Shown in pieces: positions 1 through 12,396 of a stretch of DNA of 64,000 bases. Under the pieces are notes generated by a model. It was not told the DNA's origin. It saw only the letters and a program-made list of their open reading frames with translations, and made no database searches. How positions within the stretch are numbered: the stretch's first letter is position 1; each line of letters begins with the position of its first letter. This DNA comes from Gymnogyps californianus (lineage: Eukaryota > Chordata > Aves > Accipitriformes > Cathartidae): NCBI RefSeq assembly GCF_018139145.2, contig NC_059474.1, positions 41,744,344 to 41,808,343 on the forward strand, read 5' to 3'. The position numbers and the translations under genes are program-made.

Positions 1-3000
1 AGCTCTGCGGCTGCAGGTCTCTGCAGGCTGGCTGTAGGGGAGCTGCGGAAAGCGGAGTGACGGTGTAACAACATCTCCGCAGATTTGTTGGCTACTGCCA
101 TGCTCGCTTTACAGACCCATACTCTGTGGGTGCGTATAGACCATACCCCACCTCCACAGCTAAGCCTGGAAGAGAGTTCAGGGGTTTGATTCCAAATAGA
201 TTTCTTTAGACATGTAGCTTGGGTTCCAGTGCTAGCCTATTGAACGAATCCTGGAAAGCAGCTACCACCACTTTGATGTTGTTATTGTCCAGAAACATCT
301 AGTTCTCCATCTTCTTTGTATTCCTTTTGGATAGCTAAGCTATCCAAATGCTGTCCTGTTGCATTTATTATCTTAAAAGCAAAACTTCTATTCAGATTGG
401 AGAAAATATAAAAAATTAGCATTTAAAAAAAATTACTTTGACTTTCTTGTATTCAAGGATTAGAGGATATTAATTTGAAGATTTTCTTTGGCAAGTGCTC
501 TGTTTGAGATCTTAGTTTAATTAATTTTAATGATGAATTTATAAATCTGCTAAGCGAAAAAAGTTAGAATGGAAACTTAAAAGCTGTATTGTATAATCAT
601 CATTATTATCATGTATTATAGCTGTGCTGTTGCAAGAAGGTGATTCTTGCTTGATTCCTAAATAATTTGCATATTCTAAGCTGATGTTTCAGCTGCTTAC
701 TGTGGCTGCCGAATCATAACTGACTGACTTTGTGCTACAGTCTTTTGTGCTACAGAGGTGATTGCAAAAGTGCCAGCAGTGCTCCCTTAATAGCATGCCA
801 CATCTATTGGTTTGCACTCCGGTCACGAGAAAACATAGCCATTACCTAACTGATTCTCATTGGTTCTTTAACTTGCCTGGAAAGTTAAAACAAAATGTTC
901 ATGGGCTGCTTTAAGAGAACCCCAAACATTATTTGCAGCTGGAAAAAACCCCACCAAAATGGTCATAATATTAAAGGAAGCTCTGTCAAAACGTGGTCAC
1001 AGCACCAGATGGTATAGCTACAGCAATTTTCTTTGAAGATCCCTTTCGAAGCCACACGAAAAGGCTGAGCAAATGGTTCAGGTGGGAATCTGAACCCACC
1101 TTTATCAGCTGAATTCCTGAACCCAAACTCGTGCAAGTTCCAATTCAGCGACACTGTGTAATGAGGCAAATGTCATCGTGCTTGTGCCTGCTGGGTCAGA
1201 GGATCACTGTGCTCTGGGATCCCACGTCCTGGTGTGCAGGGAGGAATTCAACTTAAGGTTAGGATTCACCACGCTGCTGGGTTAGCATCCAAACTTGAAC
1301 TTCAGTGGGATTGCCCTTCCCTTCAGAAAGGCCTAATGCTCTAATGTTCTGTAGTTAATGCTAAAATGGTGTGTAAAATACCTGCAAACGAAAAAAATTT
1401 CTGTAGATATATTTTGAAATTCTGAGTTCATCTCTGCATATCCTATGGAACAGTGAGCTTTTATTGATAAATTTCTTATGGCTTTTATAGAATCACAAAT
1501 AGAAAAAAAAATCCCCCCCAAATAGGAAACTAAATAAAATAAATAATGAACTGAGATACACCTACAAGAAAACACTAATAATATTTTAAAGTCTAATTTC
1601 ATAGGTAACTGGCTAAAAGAAAATGGCTTAGCTAGAATTGTTAAAAAGGAAGCAACAGTCAAGAATACCACAAAGCAACTAAAATAATCCACTAAAAAAA
1701 TTCAGAAGTTTTTAATAAGGCAACATCTTGCATAGGACTTTAAGATTTGGGGGTTCGCTTTCTATATGTCTTACCTAAAACAAACAGGCAAAATCAGTTA
1801 TTAGTCACTGCAGTTTTGTGCAGAAGTTGACAGGTTTGGAATGAATGAATAATTATGTGGTGCTTCCACATTATAACGTGGAATCAGTATTGACATCTGC
1901 ATGCCCATTAATCTTTCTTTATGTGCAATTACCTGTAAATTGGACACTGACTGCATTTGGCAAGAAGCAACATCTTAAGACATCTCTAGACAAAAATATT
2001 CAGCTTTTTTATCTGCATTTGGTTGTCACAGTCGGTTTTATAAATCTACTACGCATGTTTACAGCTTGCTTTATTTTTGCTCTGTACCACCAAACAGTTT
2101 TACTGACAGAATGTTTCACATGTGGATGCTTTTCAATTTATGGAGTATGCGTCAGCAAAAAATATGCATAGGCCTTGCAGGTCTTGAGTGACAGATAAGA
2201 AGGTAAGAAATATGATAAGAAGGACATGGAAAATTAATGTCACGATACATACTATTGCGTGTGGTACACTAATGGTTATTTAGTGATGGGGAGGCGGAAC
2301 AGAGTTTTTGACAAGTCTCTCATTTAATAAAGCGTATGTGATCCTCACGCCAGGTCACAGCTCTTTAAAAAGATATCTAGATTGGTCAGGCGTTACGTAG
2401 CTGGCTGAAACTGTGTGTTGAAACTTGCTGCTAAAAGATACAGAGAGGTGAAATCCCAAGGGAAGGTAAAATGCTCACTTTAAGCATTATTTGTTAAGGG
2501 CAAACATAAACTGAAACAGCTTGAAAGGAAACACATGGCATGATTTGGGCTATGCCTGAATTTGTCTAGAAGCTCTGTCCTCTTCCTAACTCCATTCTCC
2601 GTATCCCTTGTGCTGCTGCTGTGGGATAGGATGGGAAAATCTGTCATTCTTTAACACAGTATCTGCACAAGGGGAAACTCTCCCTTGATTAATGAAGGGG
2701 CTCTTGCAGTCATTTATACAATCACAGTTGGGCTTCCTAGGGCTCATTCCTTTGTTAACTGCATCTCCAGCATCCTCCTTTACATAGCTGAAGATAGAAA
2801 AAGATTTAGTAAAAACCTCGGTGGAAACTACTTAGTAATGAAAAGTATTGCTTTTGGCAGCAGGGATAATACTTCCAGATATTCTTGAGTGTGTTATTCA
2901 TTATATTCTTGAACTAGAGGAATGTTTTAGATAAAACACTCATAAGAGGTAGACGATAATCTTTGGAGGATATAATATAATATTTGGAGGATAATGCAAA

Positions 3001-5006
3001 GATAGCCGAAATATCCAGGCCACTCCTGTCCATACTCCCCTAGTGTTATTTTGGCTAACGGCTCCATTTGGGGCAGTTTATTTGGAACACAAGTGGTCTG
3101 TATCAAAGTGATTGACACACTGAACATGAATATGTCCTTGCTTTTTCTTTTCTGGCTTGGATGAGAAAAAGAGAATATTTTTAGGCTTAATATTACACAC
3201 AGTTTGATGGGTCAGGGACTAAACTCTCTTCCTTGGCTAATTATTGAGATAGCCCCAAACGCTAAAAGGTACAGAAGATCTTGTGCTCTTGGCAGCCTTG
3301 ATGCAATGTATCCTAACATCAATGTTTTGGTTTAGAATATTGTACTGGAAAGAAGCTAGGAACCTGAGAATTCAAATTTTCTGTCAGTGATAAATATATG
3401 CCAGAAGTTTACCTGAGCATCATGTTTTGGACCCCCACAACACAGAAGAAACTATCCATTATTTGAATGGGAAGGATAAGACCCACCCTGTCAGCACACT
3501 AGATCTTTTCCCACAAGATACAGGGCAGTCAGTCTGTGCACGGGCAGAGATTTCATTTTTATAACCGGGAATGTTTTTTGGTAATATTTCACAAGTGACT
3601 TATTGAAATCAAGCTAAAATAAATAGTACAGGGAGGTTGCAGGCCGTGGCTACCTGACGGCTCTAAGTACTCACGGTGCCTCCATGAAAGCTAGTTAAGT
3701 GTTGAACTGTATCGGATGCTAGTAGTCCAAACAGAAATGATTCTATTTTGCTCCTACAGGTAATGCACGAGACAGCATATTCTCTAATGAGATACTTTGT
3801 GCTGTAATAGAGGAAAACAGAGACTGAGGTTTGGATTTCTTATTTCAAGTTGTATGTGATTTTTGGAGGGGATACCATAAACGAAGCAGTTTATTTCAGC
3901 CAGTGCAAAAATCTGGATGGGGAAACTCTGATACTACCCAGAGCTATACTGGGGGAAGATTTTAATCTCACAATTTAGTCAGTACAGTTTTTGTCACCAC
4001 CACTAACACCACCGCTAATCCCATTATTGTATCGTGTGTCGCACTGTCTGCACTGATGCTCTTTTAAGGCAAATCCTTCTCTCTGTCTAGCCAGCTGTCA
4101 GGCAGGCAGCACAGACGGCCTCTTTCCTCTGCTGCAGTTATTCAGCAAGCCTTGTCCTGTGGTGCTGAAACCAAGAATATCTCCCCCTTAAAGCAAGAAA
4201 TTTATTCTTTTATTCATACCACATTTTCATTATTAAGAAAAAATATGATTCATAAAATATTACCCTATGGCAATATACAGACTTTAATATTAATGCCATT
4301 TTATTACAAAAAAATCCTCTAAAACAGAAAAAATTAAACTCAAGCATGAATAAATACTAGTATCTGCCTGGAAGCTACATCTGTGCCCTTTGTCTCCCAT
4401 CTTTTGACATCCCGTGAACATATCCAGAAAGTTATAGAACATTTTCTCTTGGGCAAAAAGCCCCTCATGGATATGGATGTGTTCAGCAGTCTTTGAGAAA
4501 TGTCTAGAGGTCTTGTAATTTCTCACTCACACGGCTCCAAGCTGGCTGTATTCCACAACCAGGTTTTACACAACAATTAGACAGTCGCTCAAATCATTGT
4601 TACTCAGTCCTTTTGCCTCAGAAAACATCCCTTCTGCGAGATTCTGCCTGTTCTGCCGACTGATAAGAAAATGTGCATTCAAATTGGTCCTGCTTGTAAA
4701 AACTATGACTGACAACACTATGCAATTTGAGAACCGTAAGCCGTAGGTTATTCCTAGGTTCTTTTGAATCAACATGAAACACGCTTCTGTGCTGAGACAT
4801 CCAACGCTGTATTTTTAAGCTTCCATTTTATTCTTGGCAATCTTATCTCTGGAAGGCAGCATAACTGCAGCAATTGCACAACTCATTTCAGAAAAATAAA
4901 GAAACATTCTTTTTTCCATTTTAATGGTTTACTGGAAACTAGTTCACAGGGAATGAAGAGACTGATGACGAAGGAAAATGAAAAACAGCAAGACCCAATT
5001 ACTCAC
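1..5006 (-). other. GALNTL6: GALNTL6 intron, 5' part (downstream of exon D)
   Basis: This AT-rich intronic sequence has no supportable gene. The first 60 bases are GC-rich, with repeated ctgcagg/ctgcgg words. A tRNA-B-box-like hairpin lies at 1080-1101. An A-run followed by a C-run occurs near 1501-1520. The words ttgtgctacag near 730-757 and tttggagga near 2964-2990 are each locally duplicated. Open frames of 60-119 codons occur on both strands but lack splice context or recognisable protein motifs. The remainder shows nothing I can identify. Confidence 0.85.
1080..1101 (-). other. tRNA B-box/T-arm-like hairpin
   Basis: A perfect 7-bp stem (1080-1086 with 1095-1101) closes an 8-base loop. 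Read on the minus strand, the centre is ggttcagattcc, close to the Pol III B-box/T-arm consensus GGTTCGANTCC. A weak A-box-like string, tcgctgaattgg, lies about 45-55 bases upstream on the same strand, somewhat farther than in a normal tRNA. No acceptor stem or CCA was seen, so this is at most a decayed tRNA-derived element and could be chance. Confidence 0.3.
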
Positions 5007-5114
5007 CCGTGCTAGGCTGGTTCCAGAAGGGACTTTATATGGGACATACTTCCTGTAGATATGCCCAACTCGAGAGCATGGAACATCAAACATGCCACCT
5101 CCGCACATCCACAC
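5007..5114 (-). CDS. GALNTL6: GALNTL6 internal coding exon D (end of catalytic core, RVGH metal ligand)
   Basis: This 108-nt exon is exactly 36 codons, phase 0 at both ends: [20 protein letters not shown] then [16 protein letters not shown]. The acceptor is gtctcctttccag before GTGTGG, and the donor is CGG|gtgagt. The VWxCGG...PCSRVGH segment is a hallmark of polypeptide GalNAc-transferases. By family analogy its His is the third Mn2+ ligand beside the two residues of the DxH motif in exon A. MFDVPCSR and VPSGTSLAR match GALNTL6; GALNT10 reads MEDIPCSR and VPAGVSLAR. The third Gly of CGGG replaces a Glu that I remember in human. The gene should continue with NLKRVAE... in an exon left of position 1; no such sequence was found in 1-5006. 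Confidence 0.94.
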
Positions 5115-5541
5115 CTGGAAAGGAGACAGAAAGCAAGTGAAAGAATGATTCCTGGAAACAAATAAGGCAAAAAAGGCACTTTAAGTAATGGGTATGTGAA
5201 AATGACACATCGTTCTGTACTGACCCCTCCCACAGTCATAGCGCTGGCCTTCTCGGCGTGCTGATAGCTGGGATTAGGTAACATGGCAGACTCTCCTACC
5301 TAGAATCTCACTGCGCAAAAGCAGAGTATGTTCAAAATAAAATCATAAAACATATTTAGAATATCTACCAATGGTCCTCCTGCGACACAACCAAGATATT
5401 ATTGTGTCTGTTGTTTAAAACATACAGGATCAAAATTTCAAAAGAAGGCTATATGAGTAAAACAAGCCATCAATTGGAAGTAAATTCTTTTTTTCCCCAA
5501 AACACCTGGCTTATATAGTGAATACAGAACTTAAATATTAA

Positions 5542-5581
5542 GATGCTCTTCATTTTGTAAGGATGCTCTTCATGTTGTAAC
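5542..5581. repeat. 20-bp tandem duplication
   Basis: Two head-to-tail copies of gatgctcttcattttgtaag occur. The second copy differs by a T to G change in the middle and in its last base. It looks like a simple replication-slippage duplication. Confidence 0.85.
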
Positions 5582-8333
5582 GAAAAAGGAACAAAAATAA
5601 ATTTCCTTCTGATCAAATTTAAGTAGGCAGAGGACGAAGAGCATGCCACTATGTTTCATCATTAATACTTTAATACTGAAACAGATGGAACCATCTGGAG
5701 TACACAGGTTTGATGCTTCAGGTCTGAGCAACCAAAACACAGTCAAAACTGATGGGAGCTGCAAGTACTTCACGGCTCTAAAAATCAAGCTGTATCCTGA
5801 TGGGCAGCAAGTAAGGAATTCTTCACAATTTTTCACTTAGCATGACTAGGTTTTAGCAAGTGTACGTGAAAGCAAGGTTGTGTGCCATGTCAGAGGAACT
5901 ATGGCAATCATGCCAACCTATGGACATGATTTTCTATGCTCTGGCAATGCAGAGCCACTGAACTCCAACATGGGTATTAGACAACTTACGTAGCATACTG
6001 ACAACATTAATAACTTTCTGATTTCAAAAAAAGCAAACTGACTTTGCAAATCAGGGAAATGTAAAACAACAACAAAACCATGCCCCAAAACTCCCAAGCA
6101 GAACTCTTTAAGTATCCTAAAACCAACCACAGAGCAAGAGTTTAAAATTAATTTAGAGTAAAAATATTGGTATTATAAAAATTATTTCCTAATCCTGGCT
6201 AAACAATTTTTTGTTCCCCACAGATTTAGACCAGAATGGCTATTATTCCACGTAAGGGACACTTGTGGCCTCAGCTTTCAGCCTTTAGACTGAAAACAAA
6301 AAAAACCCCAACCCCCTTCCACCCAATTTAAAAGAAAACCACACCAAAGCTGAGAAGGAGACAGGGCTTGTCCTTTCCATGTCTCTTTATGTGAACATAC
6401 ATAAAGATGCTTCATGAAACATCTCCATGAATCTGGATGAGAATTTAGGTCCATGCATTACATATATGAAGGAATTTTATCTGTATTTGATGCACTCTGG
6501 AGCGAAATGGTGTGAAATAAGTTTGAGACTGAGGCTAAAGCAGAGCAGAACATAGACAACTAAAAGTTTCTCCAACAATTTCCATACAGAAAGGAATTAA
6601 TCCAAAAGTTGATATGCTCTGAATTAAACCAACAGTAACTAGACCCTTAAAAAAAAGGTATTGGAAAATACGATGTGATCACAAATACTTGACATTCTGC
6701 ATGAAGCCTGCAGAGAACAATGTGCATCTCTACACTTTTTTACCATACATTTCTTATTCCATCTCTTTTGTCCTGCCCACCAGCTGGCTGTAGCTACTGG
6801 CTTTTTGAAATCACAGGAAAGCAAAATCATTAATTCCATTCATTTACAACAATAGTGAAAATGGGCAAGAGTTTGGCCTCTTTTGCTGTGCTTGCCTGTT
6901 TGTGTTACAGTGGGTATATTTGCTTGGTCCTGGCAGCGTGGCTGTGAGCCTGGGACTAAATTTTAGTAATCTGAACATGCAGATGCTAAACACTGCAATA
7001 TGGGATAACAGTGCTTGAGCGTGACTTAAAGTACTTGCTGAAGGTAGCATGCTGGAATTCAGCCCCTGAGACCGATTGTGCTATTCATGCTGTGAACAGA
7101 GAAAACGGGGGCTAGAGTAAAGGCTTGAGTTGCAAAGTGATTTAGGAAGCTGCTTCTTATGGATCATTTGTGTATTAGCCCTTACAGTCTCTTAGCTGTC
7201 AGCCATGGCATCCAGCTGAGACCTGGTGATGAAATGTTTGAGGATCTACACCTCATTCCAGGACAAACCTAAATACGCTAGTGTAAATGTTTAAGGAAGG
7301 TTTGAAACCACCAGAAGTGGGGCAAGATCATGTGCTTGGCTTTGTCCTGAAATTCCACAGACACCCTTGCGCAGTCGGGTACAGCTGAGAGCTACTCAGG
7401 AAGCTGTTACTTACCACCTCCCATCACAGAGTTAACTGAGGCACAGGAGCTCTGGGTAGGTGCTTCTGGTGCACGCTAGCATCTCAGAAGAGGAGACAAA
7501 TTTTGCGGGTTAGTGGCACAGGGTAATAAAGGCAGCTGTCTTGGGCATCACTCTGCCAAATGGAAGCACGTATGTTGATGGAATCAAGAGTATTTCAGTA
7601 CCTATTTCTGCAGTGAGGATATCCTGTCTGGTCTCCCAGTGAGCACAGTCCTCAGGGAGGAAATTTACTGGTGGGTTGGAAATGGAGACCCAAATGAATG
7701 CTCTGCCTCCATGCCAAAATAGCTCATTACCGCCCAGAGCAGTCTTGCAATGCCATATAGACATGATAACTATTTTCTTTTCAAAAACATTTTGTAAAAT
7801 TTGCTTCTTAAAGAAAACCTTGAAATCCTCACCTGTTTAATCCCATGTCACCTAATTAACTGGAAAACATGTTCATAAACATATTAAAAAATCACAAAAA
7901 TGATAGTGTTAAAATAAGTAGGGTAATGCCATAATTAAAAAAAAAAAAGTTATTCACTTTTCTACCAATACTTTGTTTGTATGTTACATCACTTGTACCT
8001 CTTTTAGCGGGAACCTCCTCTCTGTGGCTCTTCAAACAGCCAAGTGCACCAATGAAAGCGCAGACCTATGTTTACTCTTTGTTCTTGTTTTTTAAATTAA
8101 GGTGTTATTTCAAAGGCTAGACAAGATATTACAGCGATTAATCAAGGTTTCTTAGCCTTTGAAGAGTGGACAGCATAGCAGTTTGACTCAGACAAAGGTC
8201 AGCCAGCCACAGAACAAATTAAAAAGACAAGAAAGCAGAAATATATGTATATAGGCCAGTATTACTTTAACTCAGACAATGAGAGCTGCAGTAGACATAT
8301 ATTGCATTTCCTCTAAAGCAGTAGGAGATCAGT

Positions 8334-8381
8334 AAGAAAAAAAAAAAGAAAAGAAAAGGAGAAAAGGAATTAGAAAAAAAA
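8334..8381. repeat. A/G-rich low-complexity tract
   Basis: Runs of aaaag/aaaaagg on the plus strand are almost pure purine for about 48 bases, giving a polypyrimidine tract on the transcribed GALNTL6 strand. Confidence 0.7.
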
Positions 8382-8964
8382 TCTGTCAGATATACTGAGG
8401 CAATAACAAGAGGGAGGAAATAACACTTTGTGTTAGGCTTATATTTGATAGATATAAAACTTGAAAATGCTGTGCTGCACCTGAGGTGCGCTGTGCAGGG
8501 TAATTGAAATGAATCTTGGGCTGCCTTGAAGGACATTTAGCAGCTGTTCCTGTTTATCTTTCAGCTTCAGAATGATTTTAAAACCATTTTTTATATTTTC
8601 CTGGGAAGATCAATTCTGGCAACTTTGTCTTTAAAATGTGCATTTTTATGTCACATGCGCTAAATGCAAGAAATTGGAGAATGACTTCTGTGTTAAATAT
8701 TGCAGACCTCCAGTGTACCATGAAAGGAATTCAGGTGGTGTGGGACATTTGGCAAAATGATATCACAACACTGATGCCTCTCTGTTTATCTGAGAAGCAA
8801 GCAATGAAACTCTCAAGATCACTAATGTCTCCTTCTTACAAAAGCAATGAATCTGGTCTGCAGCTGAGGTATAAAAACCAAAGACGAAACCAAAACAATG
8901 CAATTTCAGCTTAGAAATATCAAAAGAAGAGTAGTTTATGCGTCAACTACATAATATATCACAA

Positions 8965-9170
8965 TTTATCTTTATATAGCTCCTTCCAACAGAACGTTGC
9001 AAAATACTTTATAGGGATGGTTGAAAGCAAAAGGCAGGCATTAACACAAGCTTTAAAAGAGATTAAGCTGTGGTTATGTGGCTTTGTTCCTGACTGGAGC
9101 TTAGATGTCACAGATGCATTTTTTGGCTCTGTTCCACAGCTCTTGTGGGACTTTGGGTGAACCACCCTCT
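8965..9170. repeat. Possible ancient interspersed repeat (LINE tail or SINE), unclassified
   Basis: The segment begins with a 'ttatatagctcctt...ttgcaaaatactttat' pattern that resembles the 3' tail of old vertebrate interspersed repeats (consensus style: tatatagc-cctttc...caaagcactttaca). About 100 bases later, ggctctgttccacagctctt followed by gtgggactttgggtgaacca resembles a MIR/CORE-SINE body. Both similarities are from memory and weak, so I cannot name a family. Confidence 0.25.
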
Positions 9171-10147
9171 TCTCACATCACTTCTTTGTCTTTAAATGGA
9201 ATTCTGCTTGCTCTTGTGGGTTTTCTTCCCCTGCCTTATCTCTCTAGGTTATGAGTGATCCAGCCTGGGGACTATCTGGAAAATGTAAATACTGTGCACG
9301 CGAGAATGAGACTCCAATCCATATGCTACACTGTAATCATAATTACTACAGTAAGAGACTCATGATTTTTGAGCAGTGGAGGATGTGTTGCTGTGGAACA
9401 GGAAAATAAACATATAGCAGATTATGTAAGAGATTGAGGGGGGACTGAATGGATTTTGGATCAGGCTTCAAAACTAATTGAGAAATATGCTGCTGCTGAG
9501 AGTCAGTAACAAGACAGACAACAGTGAGAGACACCAAAATGGATGGAAAAACCAAACAAACAGTAAACTGGTGGAAGAGGAATATAAAGTACGTCATGCA
9601 AAGCTGTCAGCTTGGTGCTCTTAGCATTGTGTAAGAGTAACGGACTACAAACAGGAGAGATGTATTACCACAATGGGGCTGAAAAAGTTGTAGAAAATAA
9701 GAATATAAAAACTTTATGGGATTTTTCAGTCACTCTTCCTGAAATATAAGCCAAAAGAACGGATTTAGCAATTGTAGAAAAGGAGAAAGAAAAAAACTTT
9801 CCTATGAACTTTTCCATGTAGTAAGAATGGTCAGCTAAATGCAAGAAACAATTGAAAAATAGGATCACTGACTGCAAATCTGCAGTCACTGGGTTCTCAA
9901 ACAGCAAAACGACTTACTTGTGGTGCAGTGAGATTTCCTGTCAGGGATATTAAAACTGTACTGTGTAAACTGGGAACTGATGACTGTGGGTATTTCAAGA
10001 ATACTCACTGGTACCTCTAAAATGCTGAGAAAAGTGGCAATATGGCATGTTTGTCAGTTCTTCATATAGATTACAACTGCATTGACAAGTGGTAACGATC
10101 CCCCACTCCCTATCTCCTGCCAAGATTGCCAGCAGTGGAGGGAATTA

Positions 10148-10166
10148 ATAATGATGATGATGATGA
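10148..10166. repeat. (GAT)n / (ATG)n microsatellite
   Basis: About six near-perfect trinucleotide units (aatgatgatgatgatgataa). It explains nothing else in the intron. Confidence 0.75.
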
Positions 10167-10365
10167 TAAAGAAAGGGATTAATGAACTTGAAGGTGTGTG
10201 TTGGAAAACAGAGATTAAGAGAATCTGGAAGATGTGTTGACATGGATAAGGATAAAACAACTCTCAACCCTAGATATAGGTGACTAGCTTCAAAGAGGCT
10301 AGGGTATCACCATTAGCATTTTTGTTAAGGTATGATTTACGATGCCTAAGAAATGCCCAGTGTAA

Positions 10366-10370
10366 AGGAT
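10366..10370. repeat. Left target-site duplication of the plus-strand LTR (aggat)
   Basis: Pairs with gggat at 11524-11528 with one mismatch, consistent with an older insertion. Confidence 0.55.
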
Positions 10371-10550
10371 TGTATTGGGTTTGCATGGCAAGGTTTTGGT
10401 AGCAGGGGAGGGCTACAGGGGTGGCTTCTGTGAGAAGCTGCTAGAAGCTTCCCCTGTGTCTGATAAAGTTAATGCCAGCCGGCTCCAAGACGGACCTGCT
10501 GCTGGCCAAGGTCAAGCCCATCAGCGACGGTGGTAGCGCCTCTGGGATAA

Positions 10551-10560
10551 GATATTTAAG
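10551..10560 (+). promoter_or_regulatory. TATA-like element of the plus-strand LTR
   Basis: gatatttaag lies in the 5' third of the LTR, upstream of the minisatellite. It would drive transcription antisense to GALNTL6. It is a non-consensus TATA box, called by position and composition only. Confidence 0.35.
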
Positions 10561-10689
10561 AAGGGGAAGAAGTTACTGGGCAGCAGCAATTGCAGCTGGA
10601 GAGAGGAGTGAGAATGTGTGAGAGGAACAACTCTGCAGGCACCAAGGTCAGGGAAGAAGGAGGGGGAGGAGGTGCTCCAGGCGCCGGAG

Positions 10690-11109
10690 CAGAGATTCCC
10701 CTGCAGCCCGTGGTGAAGACCATGGTGAGGCAGGCTGTCCCCCTGCAGCCCATGGAGGTCCACGGTGGAGCAGATATCCACCTGCAGCCCGTGGAGGACC
10801 CCACGCTGGAGCAGGTGGATGCGCCTGAGGGAGGCTGTGACCCCGTGGGAAGCCCATGCTGGAGCAGGCTCCTGGCAGGACCTGCGGCCCCGTGGAGAGA
10901 GAAGCCCACCCCGGAGCAGGTTTGCTGGCAGGACTTGTGACCCCGCGGAAGGAACCCATGCTGGAGCAGTCTGTTCCTGAAGGACTGCACCCCATGGAAG
11001 GGACCCACGCTGGAGCAGTTTGTGAAGGACTGCAGCCCATGGGAAGGACTCATGTTGGAGAAGTTCGTGGAGGACTGTCTCCCATGGGAGGGACCCCGCA
11101 CTGGAGCAG
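10690..11109 (+). repeat. Minisatellite inside the plus-strand LTR (period 45-53 bp, at least 7 units)
   Basis: The core ctggagcag or a close variant recurs at 10806, 10859, 10911 (ccggagcag), 10961, 11010, 11055 (ttggagaag) and 11101, giving spacings of 53, 52, 50, 49, 45 and 46 bp. Between the cores lie variants of ggactgcaccccatggaagg followed by acccacg. Earlier, more diverged ctgcagcccatggagg units occupy 10690-10800. Open frames of 71-222 codons in several frames of both strands come from this repeat and are not genes. Confidence 0.85.
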
Positions 11110-11331
11110 GGGAAGGGTGTGAGGAGTCCTCCCCCTGAGGAGGAAGGAGCAGCAGAGACAACGTGTGATGAACTGACCCAAACCCCCATTCCCCATCCCC
11201 CTGCGCCACTGTGGGGGAGGAGGTAGAGAAAATCAGGAGTAAAGTTAAGCCCAGGAAGAAGGGAGGGGTGGGGGGAAGGTGTTTTAAGATTTGTTTTTAT
11301 TTTCTCATTACCCTACTCTGATTTGATTGGT

Positions 11332-11337
11332 AATAAA
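11332..11337 (+). terminator. Polyadenylation signal AATAAA of the plus-strand LTR
   Basis: AATAAA lies within taataaattaaattaatt, about 190 bp before the LTR end and followed by a T-rich stretch, as expected near an R/U5 boundary. Confidence 0.55.
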
Positions 11338-12372
11338 TTAAATTAATTTTTCCCCAGGTCGAGTCTATTTTGCCTGTGGTGGTAATTGCTGAGTGATCTC
11401 CCTGTCCTTATCTTGACCCACCAGCCTTTCATTTTATTTTCTGTCCCCTGTCCAGTTAAGCAGGGGGAGTGATAGAGCGGCTTTGGTGGGCACCTGGCAT
11501 CCAGCCAGGGTCAACCCACCACAGGGATCTTCAGCAAACACAGGAAATTAGTATCTTTCACTACTCTATATTTTGGAGATTACTACATCAACTGTGCCTT
11601 TCTAACAGATTTAAATTTAGGATTTCCTAAATAGTGGCTTCCCTTGTTATCAAGAAGAACCGCTATTAATCAGGTCAGTTCCAGTGCTTTGCCAGCTTTC
11701 ACAAGTCTAGCACACGCTGCACAGTATTGTCAGCAAGATACCATACATCTTTTTAATTAAAAAATTGATCCCGAGGTTATGCTGCCAAAAAATTAAAATG
11801 CTGCACATTATTTCTTATGTAAAAATTAATCTAAGAAACTATTTAATGAAGAGGTCGTATTTTGAGACACAGGTTGTGGCTGCCTCACCATCCATTGAAT
11901 GTGCATGCGTGTGCTCTGATTCGGAAACAGCAGTTAATCAGCATGGCACCCAGTGCTGTGCTTGCTGCTGTCCTCTGCACCAATGTTAGCAAGCAAGAAA
12001 AGAACAAAAGAGGAATATGTTGGTTTTTGTAGTCGAGGAAATAAAAGTCAAGCAAATTTTTAAGCAGCAGCTTTTTTTTTTAACCTGTCTGTGTTCCTGA
12101 CAACTCAGCACCTGGAATAGTCATGCCTGAAGTTTGAGGAAGTTTCCTTTCCTGCTATGGCACAATTCCAAATGTCACAGAAACATTATAAAGTGTACTG
12201 TATTTTGGAGAAACTTACTGAATTACGCTGCAGTAAATTTAGATTCACTGCAGACTCACTCTCTGTAGTATCTTTCTTTTTCCATTGAACACCCTTCCCC
12301 CCCAAAACCACACAAACATATATTTTTGCTTATACCACCCACCTTCTGTCCCTGTACAATGAGACAATGCAA

Positions 12373-12396
12373 CCCCCCCCCCCCCAAAAAAAAAAA
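12373..12396. repeat. C13-A11 homopolymer pair
   Basis: An uninterrupted run of C is followed directly by a run of A. Length is likely polymorphic and error-prone in sequencing. Confidence 0.85.

Larger units (their letters stand above)
10371..11523 (+). mobile_element. Solo LTR of an avian endogenous retrovirus, plus orientation (antisense to GALNTL6)
   Basis: The 1,153-bp unit begins TGTATTGGGTTTGCATGG and ends CAACCCACCACA, with the TG...CA termini of an LTR. The flanks are aggat (10366-10370) and gggat (11524-11528), a 5-bp target-site duplication with one mismatch. It has a TATA-like gatatttaag (10551-10560), a GC-rich internal minisatellite (about 10690-11109), an AATAAA signal (11332-11337), and the 3' segment tttggtgggcacctggcatc, which I recognise from bird LTRs. 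No gag, pol or env sequence, primer-binding site or second LTR adjoins it, so it is a solo LTR left by recombination. A 5-bp duplication fits class III (ERVL-like) elements, but the class is inferred. Its GC content is far above the surrounding intron. Long open frames on both strands here are by-products of the GC-rich repeats. Confidence 0.88.

Noticed and set aside
10521..11209. Overlapping open frames up to 222 codons on the minus strand and 116 on the plus strand
   Set aside because: They lie in the GC-rich minisatellite of the solo LTR. Their low-complexity Pro/Ser/Gly-rich translations follow the repeat period, and several frames are open at once.
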